Assembly: GCA_040772885.1 (NCBI GenBank)
Contig: JAXGXF010000001.1
Span: 62,001-126,000, forward strand
Direction of reading: 5' to 3'
Source of the DNA: Pullichristensenella sp002068815
GTDB lineage: Bacteria > Bacillota > Clostridia > Christensenellales > Aristaeellaceae
Length of the DNA: 64,000 nt
The translations under genes and the position numbers were made by a program. Shown here piece after piece: positions 8,354-17,264 of this stretch (positions within the stretch are counted from its first letter, which is position 1; each line of letters opens with the position of its first letter). Below the pieces are notes generated by a model. It saw only the letters and a program-made list of their open reading frames with translations, did not search any database and was not told the DNA's origin.

Positions 8354-9276
8354 CTATCCGAGCGCGCAGAGCGCCCTCGCGATTTCCGCCGCGAGCGCGG
8401 CGGCGTTGCTGTAGACGAGCTGTATGTTCGAGGCCGAGGCTGTCGCCGCCCGGTCAGATCCTTGATCTTCGCGAGCAAGAACGGCGTCGTCTGCTTGCCG
8501 CGGATGCCGAGCCGGTTTGCCTCCCCGAGGGCGCTCTCGATCGCCCCGTTGATCGCGTCCGGGTCCATCGAGAATTCCTCCGGGATCGGGTTCGCGACGA
8601 GCATGCCGCCGCGGAGGCCCATCGCGAGCTTCGCGTGGAACGCGCGTGCGATCTCCTCCGGGGTGTCGAGCCGGTAGTCGACCCCAAAGCCGCTCTTCCG
8701 GGTGTAGAACGCTGGAAGCTCCTCGGTCCGGTAGCCGATCACGGGCACGCCCTTCGTCTCGAGGTATTCGAGCGTGAGCCCGAGGTCGAGGATCGACTTC
8801 GCGCCCGCGCAGACGACGAGCACCGGCGTCATCGCGAGCTCCTCGAGGTCGGCGGAGATGTCCATCGTAATCTCCGCGCCGCGATGCACGCCGCCGATGC
8901 CGCCGGTCGCGAACACGCGTATGCCGGCCATCGCGGCGACGATCATCGTCGTGGCGACGGTCGCCGCGCCGTCGAGGCCCTTCGAGACGAGGTTCGGCAG
9001 GTCGCGCCGCGACGCCTTCGCGACGCCCTGTCCCTTCATGCCGAGGTGCTCGATCTCGTCGCGCGCGAGTCCGGCCTTGAGCCGCCCGCCGATCACCGCG
9101 ATCGTCGCCGGGACCGCGCCGCGCTCGCGGACGATGCGCTCGACGTTCAGCGCCGTCTCGACATTTTGCGGGTAGGGCATGCCGTGCGAGATGATCGTCG
9201 ATTCGAGCGCCACGACCGGCCGCCCGGCGGAAAGCGCCTGCTGTACCTCCGGCGCGATGTCCAGATATGCGTTCAT
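8354..9276 (-). CDS. psuG: Pseudouridine-5'-phosphate glycosidase, last ~35 codons frame-broken
   Basis: Splits pseudouridine 5'-phosphate into uracil and ribose 5-phosphate. The body is well conserved: VALESTIISHGMPYPQN near residue 22, MKGQGVAKASRRDLP, FATGGIGGVHRGAE and MLVANPIPEEFSMD. The clean frame runs from ATG 9276 (behind GGAGG, overlapping the psuK stop as ATGA) to about 8450. The normal ending LASNIQLVYSNAAALAAEIA is found only after two indels between 8430 and 8452, closing at TAG 8356-8354. With psuK upstream it completes pseudouridine salvage. The 3' indels are the last of the 5.3-8.5 kb zone. Confidence 0.88.
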
Positions 9277-10199
9277 TTCCGTTCCTCCATCGATATTCTG
9301 CGCTCGACCGCCTCCGCGCTCATGAGGTTTGAGACGGTCTCCTCCGCCTCGGCCGCGATCGCGGCGGCGGCGTTGCCGACGAGACATGTTTTGCGAAGCG
9401 GGAAATCGTTGAGCCACGCCCACGCGACCGCGGCCGCGAACGCGTCGCCCGCGCCGGTCAGGTTTTTGACGCGCGCGGGAAGGGCCGGGACGTGGACGGC
9501 CCCGCCTTCGTCCGCGGCGCAGACGCCGTCCGCGCCGAGCGTGATGAACACGCGCCTGAGCCCCGTGCCGAGCAGTTTCCGGGCGGCTTCGCCGGCGCTT
9601 TGAATGTCCGCGATCCGGACGCCGGAGAGAAGCTCCGCCTCCATGCGGTTCGGCTTCAAGGCGTACAGCGAGCCGAGCGCGCGGCGGAGCTTTTCCGCCT
9701 TCGCCGCGGAGACCGCGTCCGCGAAGATCGGCACGCGCAAGCTCTTCGCGAGGAAGCCGATCGCCTCCTCGGAGAGGTTCGCGTCGAGGAACACCGCGCG
9801 GCACGCGTTGAGCTCCGGCAGCACGCTCTCGAAATACGCGGGCGTCTGGCGGCGGTAGATGCCCATGTCGTTGACCGCCGCGCGCATGTCCCCGCGCTCG
9901 TCGACGATGAACAGGTAGGCCGAGGTGTTCTCCGAAGGAATCCGCAGCGAGAGCGACAGGTCGATGCCGAGGCCGGAGAGCGTCCGCTCGACGCTCGCGG
10001 CGAACGGGTCGCCGCCGAGCGCCGTCAGAAAGCGGACGTTTGCGCCCAAGAGCGCGAGGTTCCGCGCGATGTTGCAGCCGACGCCGCCGAGCGAGAGCCG
10101 GACGCGGCCCGGGTTCGAGTCGCCTTCCACGAGCGCCCCCGACGGGTAGCCGCCGATGTCGATGTTTGCGGAGCCGATGACCGCGATCGCGTCGTCCAT
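9273..10199 (-). CDS. psuK: PfkB-family kinase, probably pseudouridine kinase
   Basis: Ribokinase/PfkB fold, 308 residues. Expected reaction: ATP-dependent phosphorylation of pseudouridine, feeding PsuG, whose start overlaps this stop by four bases. Seen: the N-terminal glycine pair in RLSLGGVGCNIARNLALLG, and the C-terminal PfkB signature with anion hole and catalytic Asp, NLTGAGDAFAAAVAWAWL at about residues 248-265. The ATG at 10199 has GGAGGGG upstream. No helix-turn-helix domain is present, unlike some PsuK proteins. The substrate is inferred from the psuG partner; PfkB motifs alone do not define it. Confidence 0.87.
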   Translation of the reverse strand: MDDAIAVIGSANIDIGGYPSGALVEGDSNPGRVRLSLGGVGCNIARNLALLGANVRFLTALGGDPFAASVERTLSGLGIDLSLSLRIPSENTSAYLFIVDERGDMRAAVNDMGIYRRQTPAYFESVLPELNACRAVFLDANLSEEAIGFLAKSLRVPIFADAVSAAKAEKLRRALGSLYALKPNRMEAELLSGVRIADIQSAGEAARKLLGTGLRRVFITLGADGVCAADEGGAVHVPALPARVKNLTGAGDAFAAAVAWAWLNDFPLRKTCLVGNAAAAIAAEAEETVSNLMSAEAVERRISMEERK

Positions 10200-10361
10200 G
10201 TGCCCCTCCGGTCCCAATGTTCCCCTTATTTTACGCTTTTTGGCGGGAAATGTCAACCAAACTGTTAAATGTGCACGCGCATTCTGGCGTTCGGGAGGCA
10301 TATGATGTATACTTAAAGGAGTTTGCGGGTTCCATTGTGGCCCGGAAAAGGAGACGCGGAC

Positions 10362-11276
10362 ATGGCAAAGCCGAAGCTGGTCATCATGGCGGCGGGACTG
10401 GGGAGCCGCTATGGGGGACTCAAGCAGATTTCTCCCGTGGACGACGAGGGGCACCTCATCATCGATTTCTCCATCTACGACGCGGTGCGCGCGGGGTTCG
10501 AGAGCGTCGTCTGCATCGTCAAGCCGGAATTGGAGCGGGATTTTCGCGAGGCCATCGGCGATCGGCTCGCGCCGTTTGTAAAGGTAGAGTACGCATTCCA
10601 GACGCTTCACATGCTCCCCGAGGGGTTTTCGCTGCCCGAGGGCCGCGAGAAGCCGTGGGGGACGGGGCACGCGGTGCTCTGCGCGAAGGAGTTCATCGAC
10701 GGCCCGTTCTCGGCGATCAACGCGGACGACTTCTACGGGCGAACCGCCTTTCGGGCGATCTACGATTTCCTCGTCGCCCCTGGGGACGAGCGCGAGCACG
10801 CGATGGTCGGCTACCGGCTCGAGAACACGCTGACCGAGAACGGCTACGTCTCGCGAGGCTGCTGCAAGGTCGGGGCGGACGGATATCTGAGCGAGATCAT
10901 CGAGCGCGTGCGCATCGAGCCGCGCGAGGGCGGCGCGGCGTTCACCGAGGACGACGGGCGTACATACGCGTTTTTGCCCGCGGACACGACCGTCTCGATG
11001 AACCTCTGGGGGTTCAGGCCGTCGATCCTCGCGGAGGGAGAGGAGCGGTTCCGGGCGTTCCTCGGGGAGCGGCTCAAGAAGGACCCGCTCAAGTGCGAGT
11101 ACTACCTGCCCAGCATCCCGAACGCGGTGATCGCCGAGGGGAGGGGGCGCGTCCGCGTGCTCCCGACGGCGGAGAAGTGGTTCGGCGTCACCTACCCCGG
11201 GGACATGGCGAAGGTGCGCGAGGCGATCGCGGAGAAGAAGCGCGCGGGCGAGTACCCGGCGCGGCTCTGGAACTGA
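10362..11276 (+). CDS. Sugar-phosphate nucleotidyltransferase family protein
   Basis: 304 residues of the NTP_transferase fold. The N-terminus has the nucleotide-binding signature MAAGLGSRYGG and a following LKQ; NADDFYG near residue 122 gives the metal-binding acidic pair. Such enzymes join a nucleoside triphosphate to a sugar 1-phosphate. The start ATG at 10362 lies eight bases after AAGGAG. galE follows after 16 bases, so the pair probably makes and epimerises a UDP-sugar for cell-surface glycans. It is not a close match to GalU or GlmU motifs, so I leave the sugar open. A -10-like TATACT (10308-10313) lies upstream, without a clear -35. Confidence 0.78.
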   Translation: MAKPKLVIMAAGLGSRYGGLKQISPVDDEGHLIIDFSIYDAVRAGFESVVCIVKPELERDFREAIGDRLAPFVKVEYAFQTLHMLPEGFSLPEGREKPWGTGHAVLCAKEFIDGPFSAINADDFYGRTAFRAIYDFLVAPGDEREHAMVGYRLENTLTENGYVSRGCCKVGADGYLSEIIERVRIEPREGGAAFTEDDGRTYAFLPADTTVSMNLWGFRPSILAEGEERFRAFLGERLKKDPLKCEYYLPSIPNAVIAEGRGRVRVLPTAEKWFGVTYPGDMAKVREAIAEKKRAGEYPARLWN

Positions 11277-11292
11277 CGGAGGAGGCGGCTCG

Positions 11293-12306
11293 ATGAACAT
11301 CCTTGTGACCGGCGGCGCCGGATACATCGGCACCCATACGCTCGTGGAGCTCTTGAACCGCGGGCACGGCGCGGTCGTCATCGACAATTTCACAAACAGC
11401 CGCCCGGAGAGCCTCCGGCGCGTCCGCGAGATCACCGGCAAATCCTTCGCGCTCTATGCGGTCGACGTGTGCGACGAGGAGGCGCTCTCCCGCGCGTTTT
11501 CCGAGAACGCGATCGACTGCGTGATCCACTTCGCGGGGCTGAAGGCCGTCGGGGAGTCGTGCGAGAGGCCGCTCGCCTATTATCGGAACAACCTCGACGG
11601 CATGATGTCGCTGCTCTCTGCGATGGGGAGGCACGGCGTCAAAAAGCTCGTGTTCTCCTCGTCCGCGACGGTCTACCGCTCCGACGTCCCGATGCCGGTC
11701 GACGAGGATTCGCCGCTCGGCTCGATCAACCCCTACGGCTGGACGAAGTTCATGTGCGAGCAGATGCTCCGGGACGTGGTCGCCGCGCGCCCGGACTGGT
11801 CGGTCGTGCTGCTTCGCTACTTCAACCCGATCGGCGCGCACGAGAGCGGCAGGATCGGCGAGGACCCGAGCGGAATTCCAAACAACCTGATGCCCTTCAT
11901 CACGCAGACGGCGCTCGGCAGGCGCCCGGCGCTGCGCATCTTCGGAAACGACTACCCGACGCGGGACGGCACCGGCGTTCGCGACTACATCCACGTCGTC
12001 GACCTCGCGCTCGGGCACGTCGCGGCGATCGAGTACGCCGAAAAAAACGCCGGCTGCGAGGCGTTCAACCTTGGCACCGGGCAGGGATACAGCGTGCTCG
12101 ACCTTGTGGGCGCGTTCGAGCGCGTGAACGGCGTTGCCGTCCCCTGCGAGATTGCGCCGCGGAGAGCGGGCGACCCCGCGACGGTCTATTCGAGGGTCGA
12201 GAAGGCGGAAAAAATGCTCGGCTGGAGGGCGACGCGCACGCTCGAGGAGATGTGCCGGGACGCGTGGCGCTGGCAGGTGAAGAACCCGAACGGGTTTGCG
12301 GAATAG
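11293..12306 (+). CDS. galE: UDP-glucose 4-epimerase
   Basis: Interconverts UDP-glucose and UDP-galactose with tightly bound NAD. 337 residues, the normal length. Rossmann motif GGAGYIGTH at residues 7-15, VIHFAGLKAVGES near 76, the catalytic SSSATVY near 120 and YGWTKFMCE (YxxxK) near 148, and FNLGTGQGYSVLDLV near 256. It starts at ATG 11293 behind GGAGGAGG, 16 bases after the nucleotidyltransferase stop. The 200 bases downstream hold a G/C-rich imperfect hairpin (about 12350-12391) and then the acyl-CoA ligase promoter. Confidence 0.95.
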   Translation: MNILVTGGAGYIGTHTLVELLNRGHGAVVIDNFTNSRPESLRRVREITGKSFALYAVDVCDEEALSRAFSENAIDCVIHFAGLKAVGESCERPLAYYRNNLDGMMSLLSAMGRHGVKKLVFSSSATVYRSDVPMPVDEDSPLGSINPYGWTKFMCEQMLRDVVAARPDWSVVLLRYFNPIGAHESGRIGEDPSGIPNNLMPFITQTALGRRPALRIFGNDYPTRDGTGVRDYIHVVDLALGHVAAIEYAEKNAGCEAFNLGTGQGYSVLDLVGAFERVNGVAVPCEIAPRRAGDPATVYSRVEKAEKMLGWRATRTLEEMCRDAWRWQVKNPNGFAE

Positions 12307-12417
12307 GGACCCGGAATATACTCGGCGTGGGGGATGCCGTTCGCCCCGGGCCGCCGCTTTCCGGCAGCGCGGCTGCGGGGGGCGGCGGGCCTCGCATTTT
12401 GGACACAGTTAAAAATG

Positions 12418-12446
12418 TTGACAAATTTGTGGTATTATGTTAGCAT
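12418..12446 (+). promoter_or_regulatory. Putative sigma-A promoter of acyl-CoA ligase
   Basis: TTGACA (12418-12423), 17-base spacer, TAGCAT (12441-12446), 62 bases before the start codon. The -35 is perfect, the -10 matches four of six. Confidence 0.6.
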
Positions 12447-12508
12447 ATCCGTGTCCTGGTTCCCGGTGCGCAATGCTCTGACGCGGTGAAGAAAGAGGGA
12501 TAGATAAT

Positions 12509-14224
12509 ATGAACGCAGTCTCCGCCCCCTGGCTAAGGTACTATGGAGATACTCCGCATACGATCGATTATCCGGATAAGACGATGTACGAGCTGCTCAA
12601 GGACACCGCGGACCTCTATCCCGACAGCGTCGCCTATGAGTTCATGGGCAAAAAGACGGACTTCCGGGAGTTCTTTGAGCGGATCGACCGGACGGCGAAG
12701 GCGCTTCTGGCGCTCGGGATTCGCGCGGGCGACCGCGTGACGATCTCGATGCCGAACTGCCCGCAGGGCGTCGACATGTTCTACGCGCTCAACCGCATCG
12801 GCGCGGTCTCGACGATGATCCACCCGCTGTCCGCGCCGGGCGAGATCGCGTTCTACCTGACCGCCTCGAAGAGCGTGGCGATTCTGACGCTCGACCAGTT
12901 CTATCCGAAGCTTTCGGAGATACTGCCGGCGCTCGACCGCCCGGTCAAGGTCATCATCGCGCGCATACTCGACGAGTTGAAGGCGCCGCTTCGCTACGCG
13001 TACATCATGACGAAGGGCCGGAAGATTCCGAAGCTCGCGAAGTCCGACAAATACGTGTTCTGGAACGACTTTATCGAGGCGGGAAGCTCCGTCGCGGCGC
13101 TGCCGCCGATCGGGATGAAGGCCGACGACGGGGCCTCGATCCTCTACTCCGGCGGCACGACCGGCACGACGAAGGGGATTCTGCTCTCGAACCGCAACTT
13201 CAACGCGCTGGCGCTGCAGACGGTCGCCGCGAGCGGCTACGAGACGCTGCACGGCATGAAGATGCTCTCGGTCATGCCGCTGTTCCACGGGTTCGGGCTG
13301 GGCATCGGCATCCACACGGCGCTCTGCGCGGGCGCGAACTGCATACTCGTGCCGCAGTTCAACATCCAGACGTACGCAAAGCTCTTGAAGAAGAAAAAGC
13401 CGAACCTGATCCCGGGCGTTCCGACGCTGTTCGAGGCGCTTTTGCGCGCGGAAAAGCTCGAAAACGCCGACCTGAGCTTCCTGCGCGGCGTGTTCTCCGG
13501 CGGCGACTCGCTGTCGATCGAGTTGAAGGCGAAGGTCGACAAGTTCCTGAAGGAGCACGGGGCGACCGTGCAGATCCGCGAGGGCTACGGAACCACCGAG
13601 TGCGTCACCGCGAGCTGCCTGACGCCGATGAACTACTACCGGGAGGGCTCGATCGGCATACCGTTCCCGGACACGTTCTACAAGATCGTCAAGCCCGGGA
13701 CGATCGACGAGGTCCCGGTCGGCGAGGAGGGCGAGATCGTGCTCTCCGGCCCGTCGGTCATGATCGGCTACGTCGACAACCCCGAGGAGACGGCGCAGAC
13801 GCTGCGCACGCACGCGGACGGCCGCGTGTGGCTGCACACCGGCGACCTCGGTAAGATGGACGAGGACGGCTTCGTCTACTTCCGCCAGCGCATCAAGCGC
13901 ATGATCGTCACCTCGGGCTACAACGTCTACCCGTCGCAGCTCGAGAACATCATCGACGGCCACGAGAAGGTGCTCTACAGCTGCGTCGTCGGCGTCAAGG
14001 ACCCGTACAAGATGCAGAAGGTCAAGGCCTTCGCGGTCCTGAAGCCCGGCATAGAGCCCTCGGAGGCCGTGAAGAGGGAGATACTCGCGTACTGCGAGAA
14101 GCACATCGCGAAGTACGCGATGCCCTATGACATCGAGTTCCGCAAAGAGCTCCCAAAGACGCTCGTCGGCAAGGTCGCCTACCGGAAGCTCGAGGAGGAG
14201 GCAAACGCCGAGCACGTGGCCTAG
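12509..14224 (+). CDS. AMP-dependent acyl-CoA ligase (long-chain fatty-acid type)
   Basis: Class I adenylate-forming enzyme, 571 residues. It activates a carboxylic acid to acyl-AMP and then acyl-CoA. Seen: the phosphate-binding loop YSGGTTGTTKG near residue 214, EGYGTTEC near 358, the TGDLG hinge-region motif near 447, and a C-terminal catalytic lysine region TLVGKVAYRKL near 553. The closest named type is fatty-acyl-CoA synthetase. No transport or beta-oxidation genes adjoin it, so the substrate is uncertain. It stands alone, with its own promoter upstream and a hairpin downstream. Confidence 0.85.
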   Translation: MNAVSAPWLRYYGDTPHTIDYPDKTMYELLKDTADLYPDSVAYEFMGKKTDFREFFERIDRTAKALLALGIRAGDRVTISMPNCPQGVDMFYALNRIGAVSTMIHPLSAPGEIAFYLTASKSVAILTLDQFYPKLSEILPALDRPVKVIIARILDELKAPLRYAYIMTKGRKIPKLAKSDKYVFWNDFIEAGSSVAALPPIGMKADDGASILYSGGTTGTTKGILLSNRNFNALALQTVAASGYETLHGMKMLSVMPLFHGFGLGIGIHTALCAGANCILVPQFNIQTYAKLLKKKKPNLIPGVPTLFEALLRAEKLENADLSFLRGVFSGGDSLSIELKAKVDKFLKEHGATVQIREGYGTTECVTASCLTPMNYYREGSIGIPFPDTFYKIVKPGTIDEVPVGEEGEIVLSGPSVMIGYVDNPEETAQTLRTHADGRVWLHTGDLGKMDEDGFVYFRQRIKRMIVTSGYNVYPSQLENIIDGHEKVLYSCVVGVKDPYKMQKVKAFAVLKPGIEPSEAVKREILAYCEKHIAKYAMPYDIEFRKELPKTLVGKVAYRKLEEEANAEHVA

Positions 14225-14231
14225 AGACACC

Positions 14232-14262
14232 GAACGCGCCGTTCCGAAAGGGCGGCGCGTTC
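14232..14262 (+). terminator. Hairpin after acyl-CoA ligase
   Basis: 10-bp perfect stem GAACGCGCCG (14232-14241) / CGGCGCGTTC (14253-14262), eight bases after the stop codon. No T run follows, so it may need Rho or act only on mRNA stability. Confidence 0.5.
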
Positions 14263-14310
14263 CCGTCTGCGAATTATCGAGCAGCGAGCTAAAACTTAAC
14301 ATGGGCGCCG

Positions 14311-14339
14311 TTGACAAGCGCCGTTAATAAACAGATAAA
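14311..14339 (+). promoter_or_regulatory. Putative promoter of the five-repeat secreted protein
   Basis: TTGACA (14311-14316), 17-base spacer, GATAAA (14334-14339). About 110 bases of untranslated leader would follow; it contains a small GCGGC/GCCGC hairpin but no riboswitch I recognise. Confidence 0.45.
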
Positions 14340-14456
14340 AATGGTAGGAATATAGCAATGCTGTATGCCGTCCCCGTAGGCGGAATAGCGGCGGTGCCGC
14401 ATGAACTGTTATTGCACATCCAGGGAGGAGGACGTCAAGCGAAAGGGGGCTTGAAC

Positions 14457-16097
14457 ATGGTCGGTTTCAGGAAGGGGCTCTTGGTGGTGCTCATCTGCGC
14501 ACTCATGATGTCCATGGCGCCCGCGGCGACGGCAATGTCGACGTACGGGAGCGTCGTGGGCACGTGGAGCGGGCAGAGCGGCTACAATTTTATGCTGCTG
14601 GCGCTGTACGACGACGGTTACTACGAGATCATCATCTTGGAGCAGGACGGGACGGAGTACGACCAATACGGCTATTACTCGGTGGACGCTACGACGATGT
14701 ACTTTTCACCCAACAACTCTCCCACCGCCGCGTTCAGCTACTATCTCGCGGGCGACACGCTGACGCTGAGCAGCTGGCAGACCGGCGAAGTGCTCTACCT
14801 GACCCGGGAGGTAGAGGAGGAAGAGCAGCGCCGGCAGCAGACCACCGTCCCCGCGGAATTGGTCGGCGTGTGGTCGGGCCCGGAGGGGGACGACATCATG
14901 ACTCTGTCGCTCTCCTCGGACTTCACGTTCGTGATGATGCACAAGAGCAAGGAAGGCTACCGGAGCGGGGAATTCTCGGAGTACGGCGGCGTTCTGACGC
15001 TCGGCTTCGACGACGGCGCGTCGATGAAGTTCAAGTACATGCTCTCCGGCGACACGCTGTTTCTGGCCGACGAGGGATCCGGCCTGACGGTCACGCTGAA
15101 GCGCCTCCCGCCGGACGAGGTCGCCAATCTCGCGGCCACCGCCGCGCCGGAGCCCGTCGCGACCCCGGCCCCCGTGCCCGTCGAGACCGCCGCGCCGGAG
15201 CCCGTGCCGGCGTCCGCGAACCTTGCCGGCTCGTGGAAGGGCGAAGCGGCCGGCGCGCCCATCGCGATCATGCTGTCGCCGGACGGGAAGATCGGGATTC
15301 TACAGGCGGGCGCGTCGCAGACGGGCAGCTATACCGCGGACGAAAGCGCGATCCGCGCGTCCTTCGAGGACGGCACGGCGCTGGTCTACCGGTTCATCCT
15401 GATGGGCGACACGCTGCTTTTGACCGACGAGCAGCTCGGAAATCCCATGACATTGACGAGGGAGGTCGAGCCGGCGAATGTGGTCGAACAGCCTTCGGAG
15501 CCGGCCGACATGCTCGATCCGGCGCTGTTCGGCACGTGGGGCGGGTACGACAAGGGCGAATACGGCGAGCTCACGCTGACCCCGGAGGGTACAGCCTCGA
15601 TGTTCATCCCCTCCGACCCGGCGGGTCCGATGGCCGGCACCTACGCCGCCTCCGGCGGGGCGATCGCGATCAAGCTGACGGACGCGGAGGTGCAGGGAAC
15701 ATATGAGGTGGCCGGGGATTCTTTCAGGTTCACCCATGACGACGCCGTGACCGAGTTCACCCGGCTGCCCGGCCCGCTTTCGAGGGGCACGCCGGTCGAG
15801 GAGCCGGTCGCCGGAACGGTCGACGCCGCGCTCGTGGGCACGTGGGGCGGCTCCGAGGCCGGCGCGTACGGCGAAATCACATTTTCCGGCGGTGGGAAGT
15901 TCTCGAAATTCGTGCCCGGGGACGGCGTGAAATCGGCCGAAGGCACGTTCATGGCCAGCGGAGGAAACCTCGCGGTGCTCTTGCCCGCGGGCGCACTGCA
16001 GGGCACCTACGCGATCGACGGCGACAGCCTGACGATCGCGTGGATCGGCGCCGAGGCGGTGGTCTACGCCCGGCAGACGGGCCCGCTGGCCCGCTAG
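14457..16097 (+). CDS. Secreted protein of five lipocalin-like repeats, unknown function
   Basis: 546 residues. The start ATG at 14457 follows AAAGGGGG. A signal peptide covers about residues 1-26 (basic FRK, hydrophobic LLVVLICALMM, then APAATA) with no lipobox cysteine. The mature part has five repeats of ~80-100 residues starting near 33, 135, 256, 357 and 459. Each opens with (V/A/F)G(T/V/S)W(S/K/G)G and has a run of short beta strands; the first three end in GDTL(T/F/L)L...(T/K)R. Pro/Ala-rich linkers (EPVATPAPVPVETAAPEPVP) separate repeats 2 and 3. The pattern resembles small beta-barrel domains that bind ligands or wall components. No catalytic motif is visible. Confidence 0.8.
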   Translation: MVGFRKGLLVVLICALMMSMAPAATAMSTYGSVVGTWSGQSGYNFMLLALYDDGYYEIIILEQDGTEYDQYGYYSVDATTMYFSPNNSPTAAFSYYLAGDTLTLSSWQTGEVLYLTREVEEEEQRRQQTTVPAELVGVWSGPEGDDIMTLSLSSDFTFVMMHKSKEGYRSGEFSEYGGVLTLGFDDGASMKFKYMLSGDTLFLADEGSGLTVTLKRLPPDEVANLAATAAPEPVATPAPVPVETAAPEPVPASANLAGSWKGEAAGAPIAIMLSPDGKIGILQAGASQTGSYTADESAIRASFEDGTALVYRFILMGDTLLLTDEQLGNPMTLTREVEPANVVEQPSEPADMLDPALFGTWGGYDKGEYGELTLTPEGTASMFIPSDPAGPMAGTYAASGGAIAIKLTDAEVQGTYEVAGDSFRFTHDDAVTEFTRLPGPLSRGTPVEEPVAGTVDAALVGTWGGSEAGAYGEITFSGGGKFSKFVPGDGVKSAEGTFMASGGNLAVLLPAGALQGTYAIDGDSLTIAWIGAEAVVYARQTGPLAR

Positions 16098-16111
16098 AGG
16101 ACAGCGCAAGC

Positions 16112-16143
16112 GCACCGGGGCCCGACAAGCCCCGGTGCTTTTT
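16112..16143 (+). terminator. Terminator of the secreted repeat protein
   Basis: 10-bp perfect stem GCACCGGGGC (16112-16121) / GCCCCGGTGC (16129-16138), seven-base loop, then five T. It sits between convergent genes. Confidence 0.92.
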
Positions 16144-16149
16144 GCATGT

Positions 16150-17244
16150 CTATTCGCCGTCGCTTCCGAGCGTCCGCGCGACGCGTGCGCGCATCTGCGT
16201 GAGGTGCTGGTCGCCCGGCGCGCGGCCGAGCGCCCGGTCGAGCACGAACAGCGCCTCGCGCACGCGCCCGGTCTCGTAGAGCGCCGCCGCGCGGATGTCG
16301 TAGGGAAGGATTCCCCACGCGGAGGGCTCCAGTATGTGCGACTTCGCGCGCTCGCTGATCCGGAGCGCCCTTCCCGCGAAGAACGCCGCGCCGTCCCAGT
16401 CCCGAAGCCTTCGGCTGAGCGAGGCCATGTCGACCCACGGCTCGCGCAGGTGCGGCGCCTCGGCGATCGCGCGCAGCAGCCACCGCTCGGCCTCGAGCGG
16501 ATTTCCGAGCTCCTGATGCGCGCGCGCGATGAAGCGCATCGACGCCGACCGCTCGCCCGGCCACACGGCGCTCTCGAGCTTCAGGTGCCTCTGCAGCGCG
16601 CCGATGCACTTCTCCCACATACCGCGGTACAGGTACTCGCGGCCGAGGTAGTAGAGAAGCCGGTCGTCCTCCGGCTTCTCGCGTACCGCGAGCTCGAGCA
16701 GCGGCAGGTACTGGTGGCAGGACTTCTCCGGGTCGGGGCGGTGGTTGAGCTGCACGCCCTCGGCGAGCACGGTCCGGTAGGCGGCGCGCTCGTACTCGAG
16801 CACCTCGTGCACCGGGTTTTCCCAGCGGAAGCCGTCCCGCGCGTGGATCTTGTCCGCCCAGAACACGACGCCCTCGGAGCCGTCGGGGTTGAAGCTCCAC
16901 GTGTAGCGGCAGCGCGCGCGCTTCGCGTCCGCCGTCCACGAAGCTTCGAGCGCGCTTCGCCAGCCGGGGCGGAACAGCTCGTCCAGGTCCGTCGAGACGC
17001 AGATGTCCGCCTCCGCGGGGACGAGCGACAGCGCGAGGTTGCGCGCGACGTCGAAGCGCCACGGCGAGACCGTCTGCTCGACGACGGTCACGCCCTCCGC
17101 GCGCAGCAATTCCCGCGTCCCGTCGGCCGAGCCGGTGTCCATCGCGATCACCCAGTCGGCCTCGCGCATCGACTCCGCCCAGCGCCGGGCGAACTTCGCC
17201 TCGTCCCTGCAGATCGCGTACACCGCGATGCCGTACTTACCCAT
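16150..17244 (-). CDS. Family 2 glycosyltransferase with TPR-like C-terminal half
   Basis: 364 residues. The N-terminal GT-A domain has VYAICRDEAKFARRW near residue 7, MDTGSADGTRELL near 35, and the metal-binding STDLDELF near 89. Residues ~190-350 are helical pairs with TPR character (LYYLGREYLYRGMWEKCIGAL, ARAHQELGNPLEAERW). Such proteins glycosylate surface or peptide acceptors; the acceptor is unknown. The ATG at 17244 is preceded by AGGGGG and a closer AAAGGA. It ends seven bases from the terminator of the convergent secreted protein. It lies 20 bases downstream of the symporter gene on the same strand, so co-transcription is likely. Confidence 0.83.
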   Translation of the reverse strand: MGKYGIAVYAICRDEAKFARRWAESMREADWVIAMDTGSADGTRELLRAEGVTVVEQTVSPWRFDVARNLALSLVPAEADICVSTDLDELFRPGWRSALEASWTADAKRARCRYTWSFNPDGSEGVVFWADKIHARDGFRWENPVHEVLEYERAAYRTVLAEGVQLNHRPDPEKSCHQYLPLLELAVREKPEDDRLLYYLGREYLYRGMWEKCIGALQRHLKLESAVWPGERSASMRFIARAHQELGNPLEAERWLLRAIAEAPHLREPWVDMASLSRRLRDWDGAAFFAGRALRISERAKSHILEPSAWGILPYDIRAAALYETGRVREALFVLDRALGRAPGDQHLTQMRARVARTLGSDGE

Positions 17245-17264
17245 TCCTTTCACCCCCTGGCATT

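Noticed and set aside
7717..9804. 695-codon frame joining comF and psuG
   Set aside because: It only links psuG with a broken comF by reading through frame errors and begins inside psuK.
14340..14456. Possible cyclic di-GMP riboswitch in the leader of the secreted repeat protein
   Set aside because: The conserved GEMM core sequences are not present; only a small hairpin was found.
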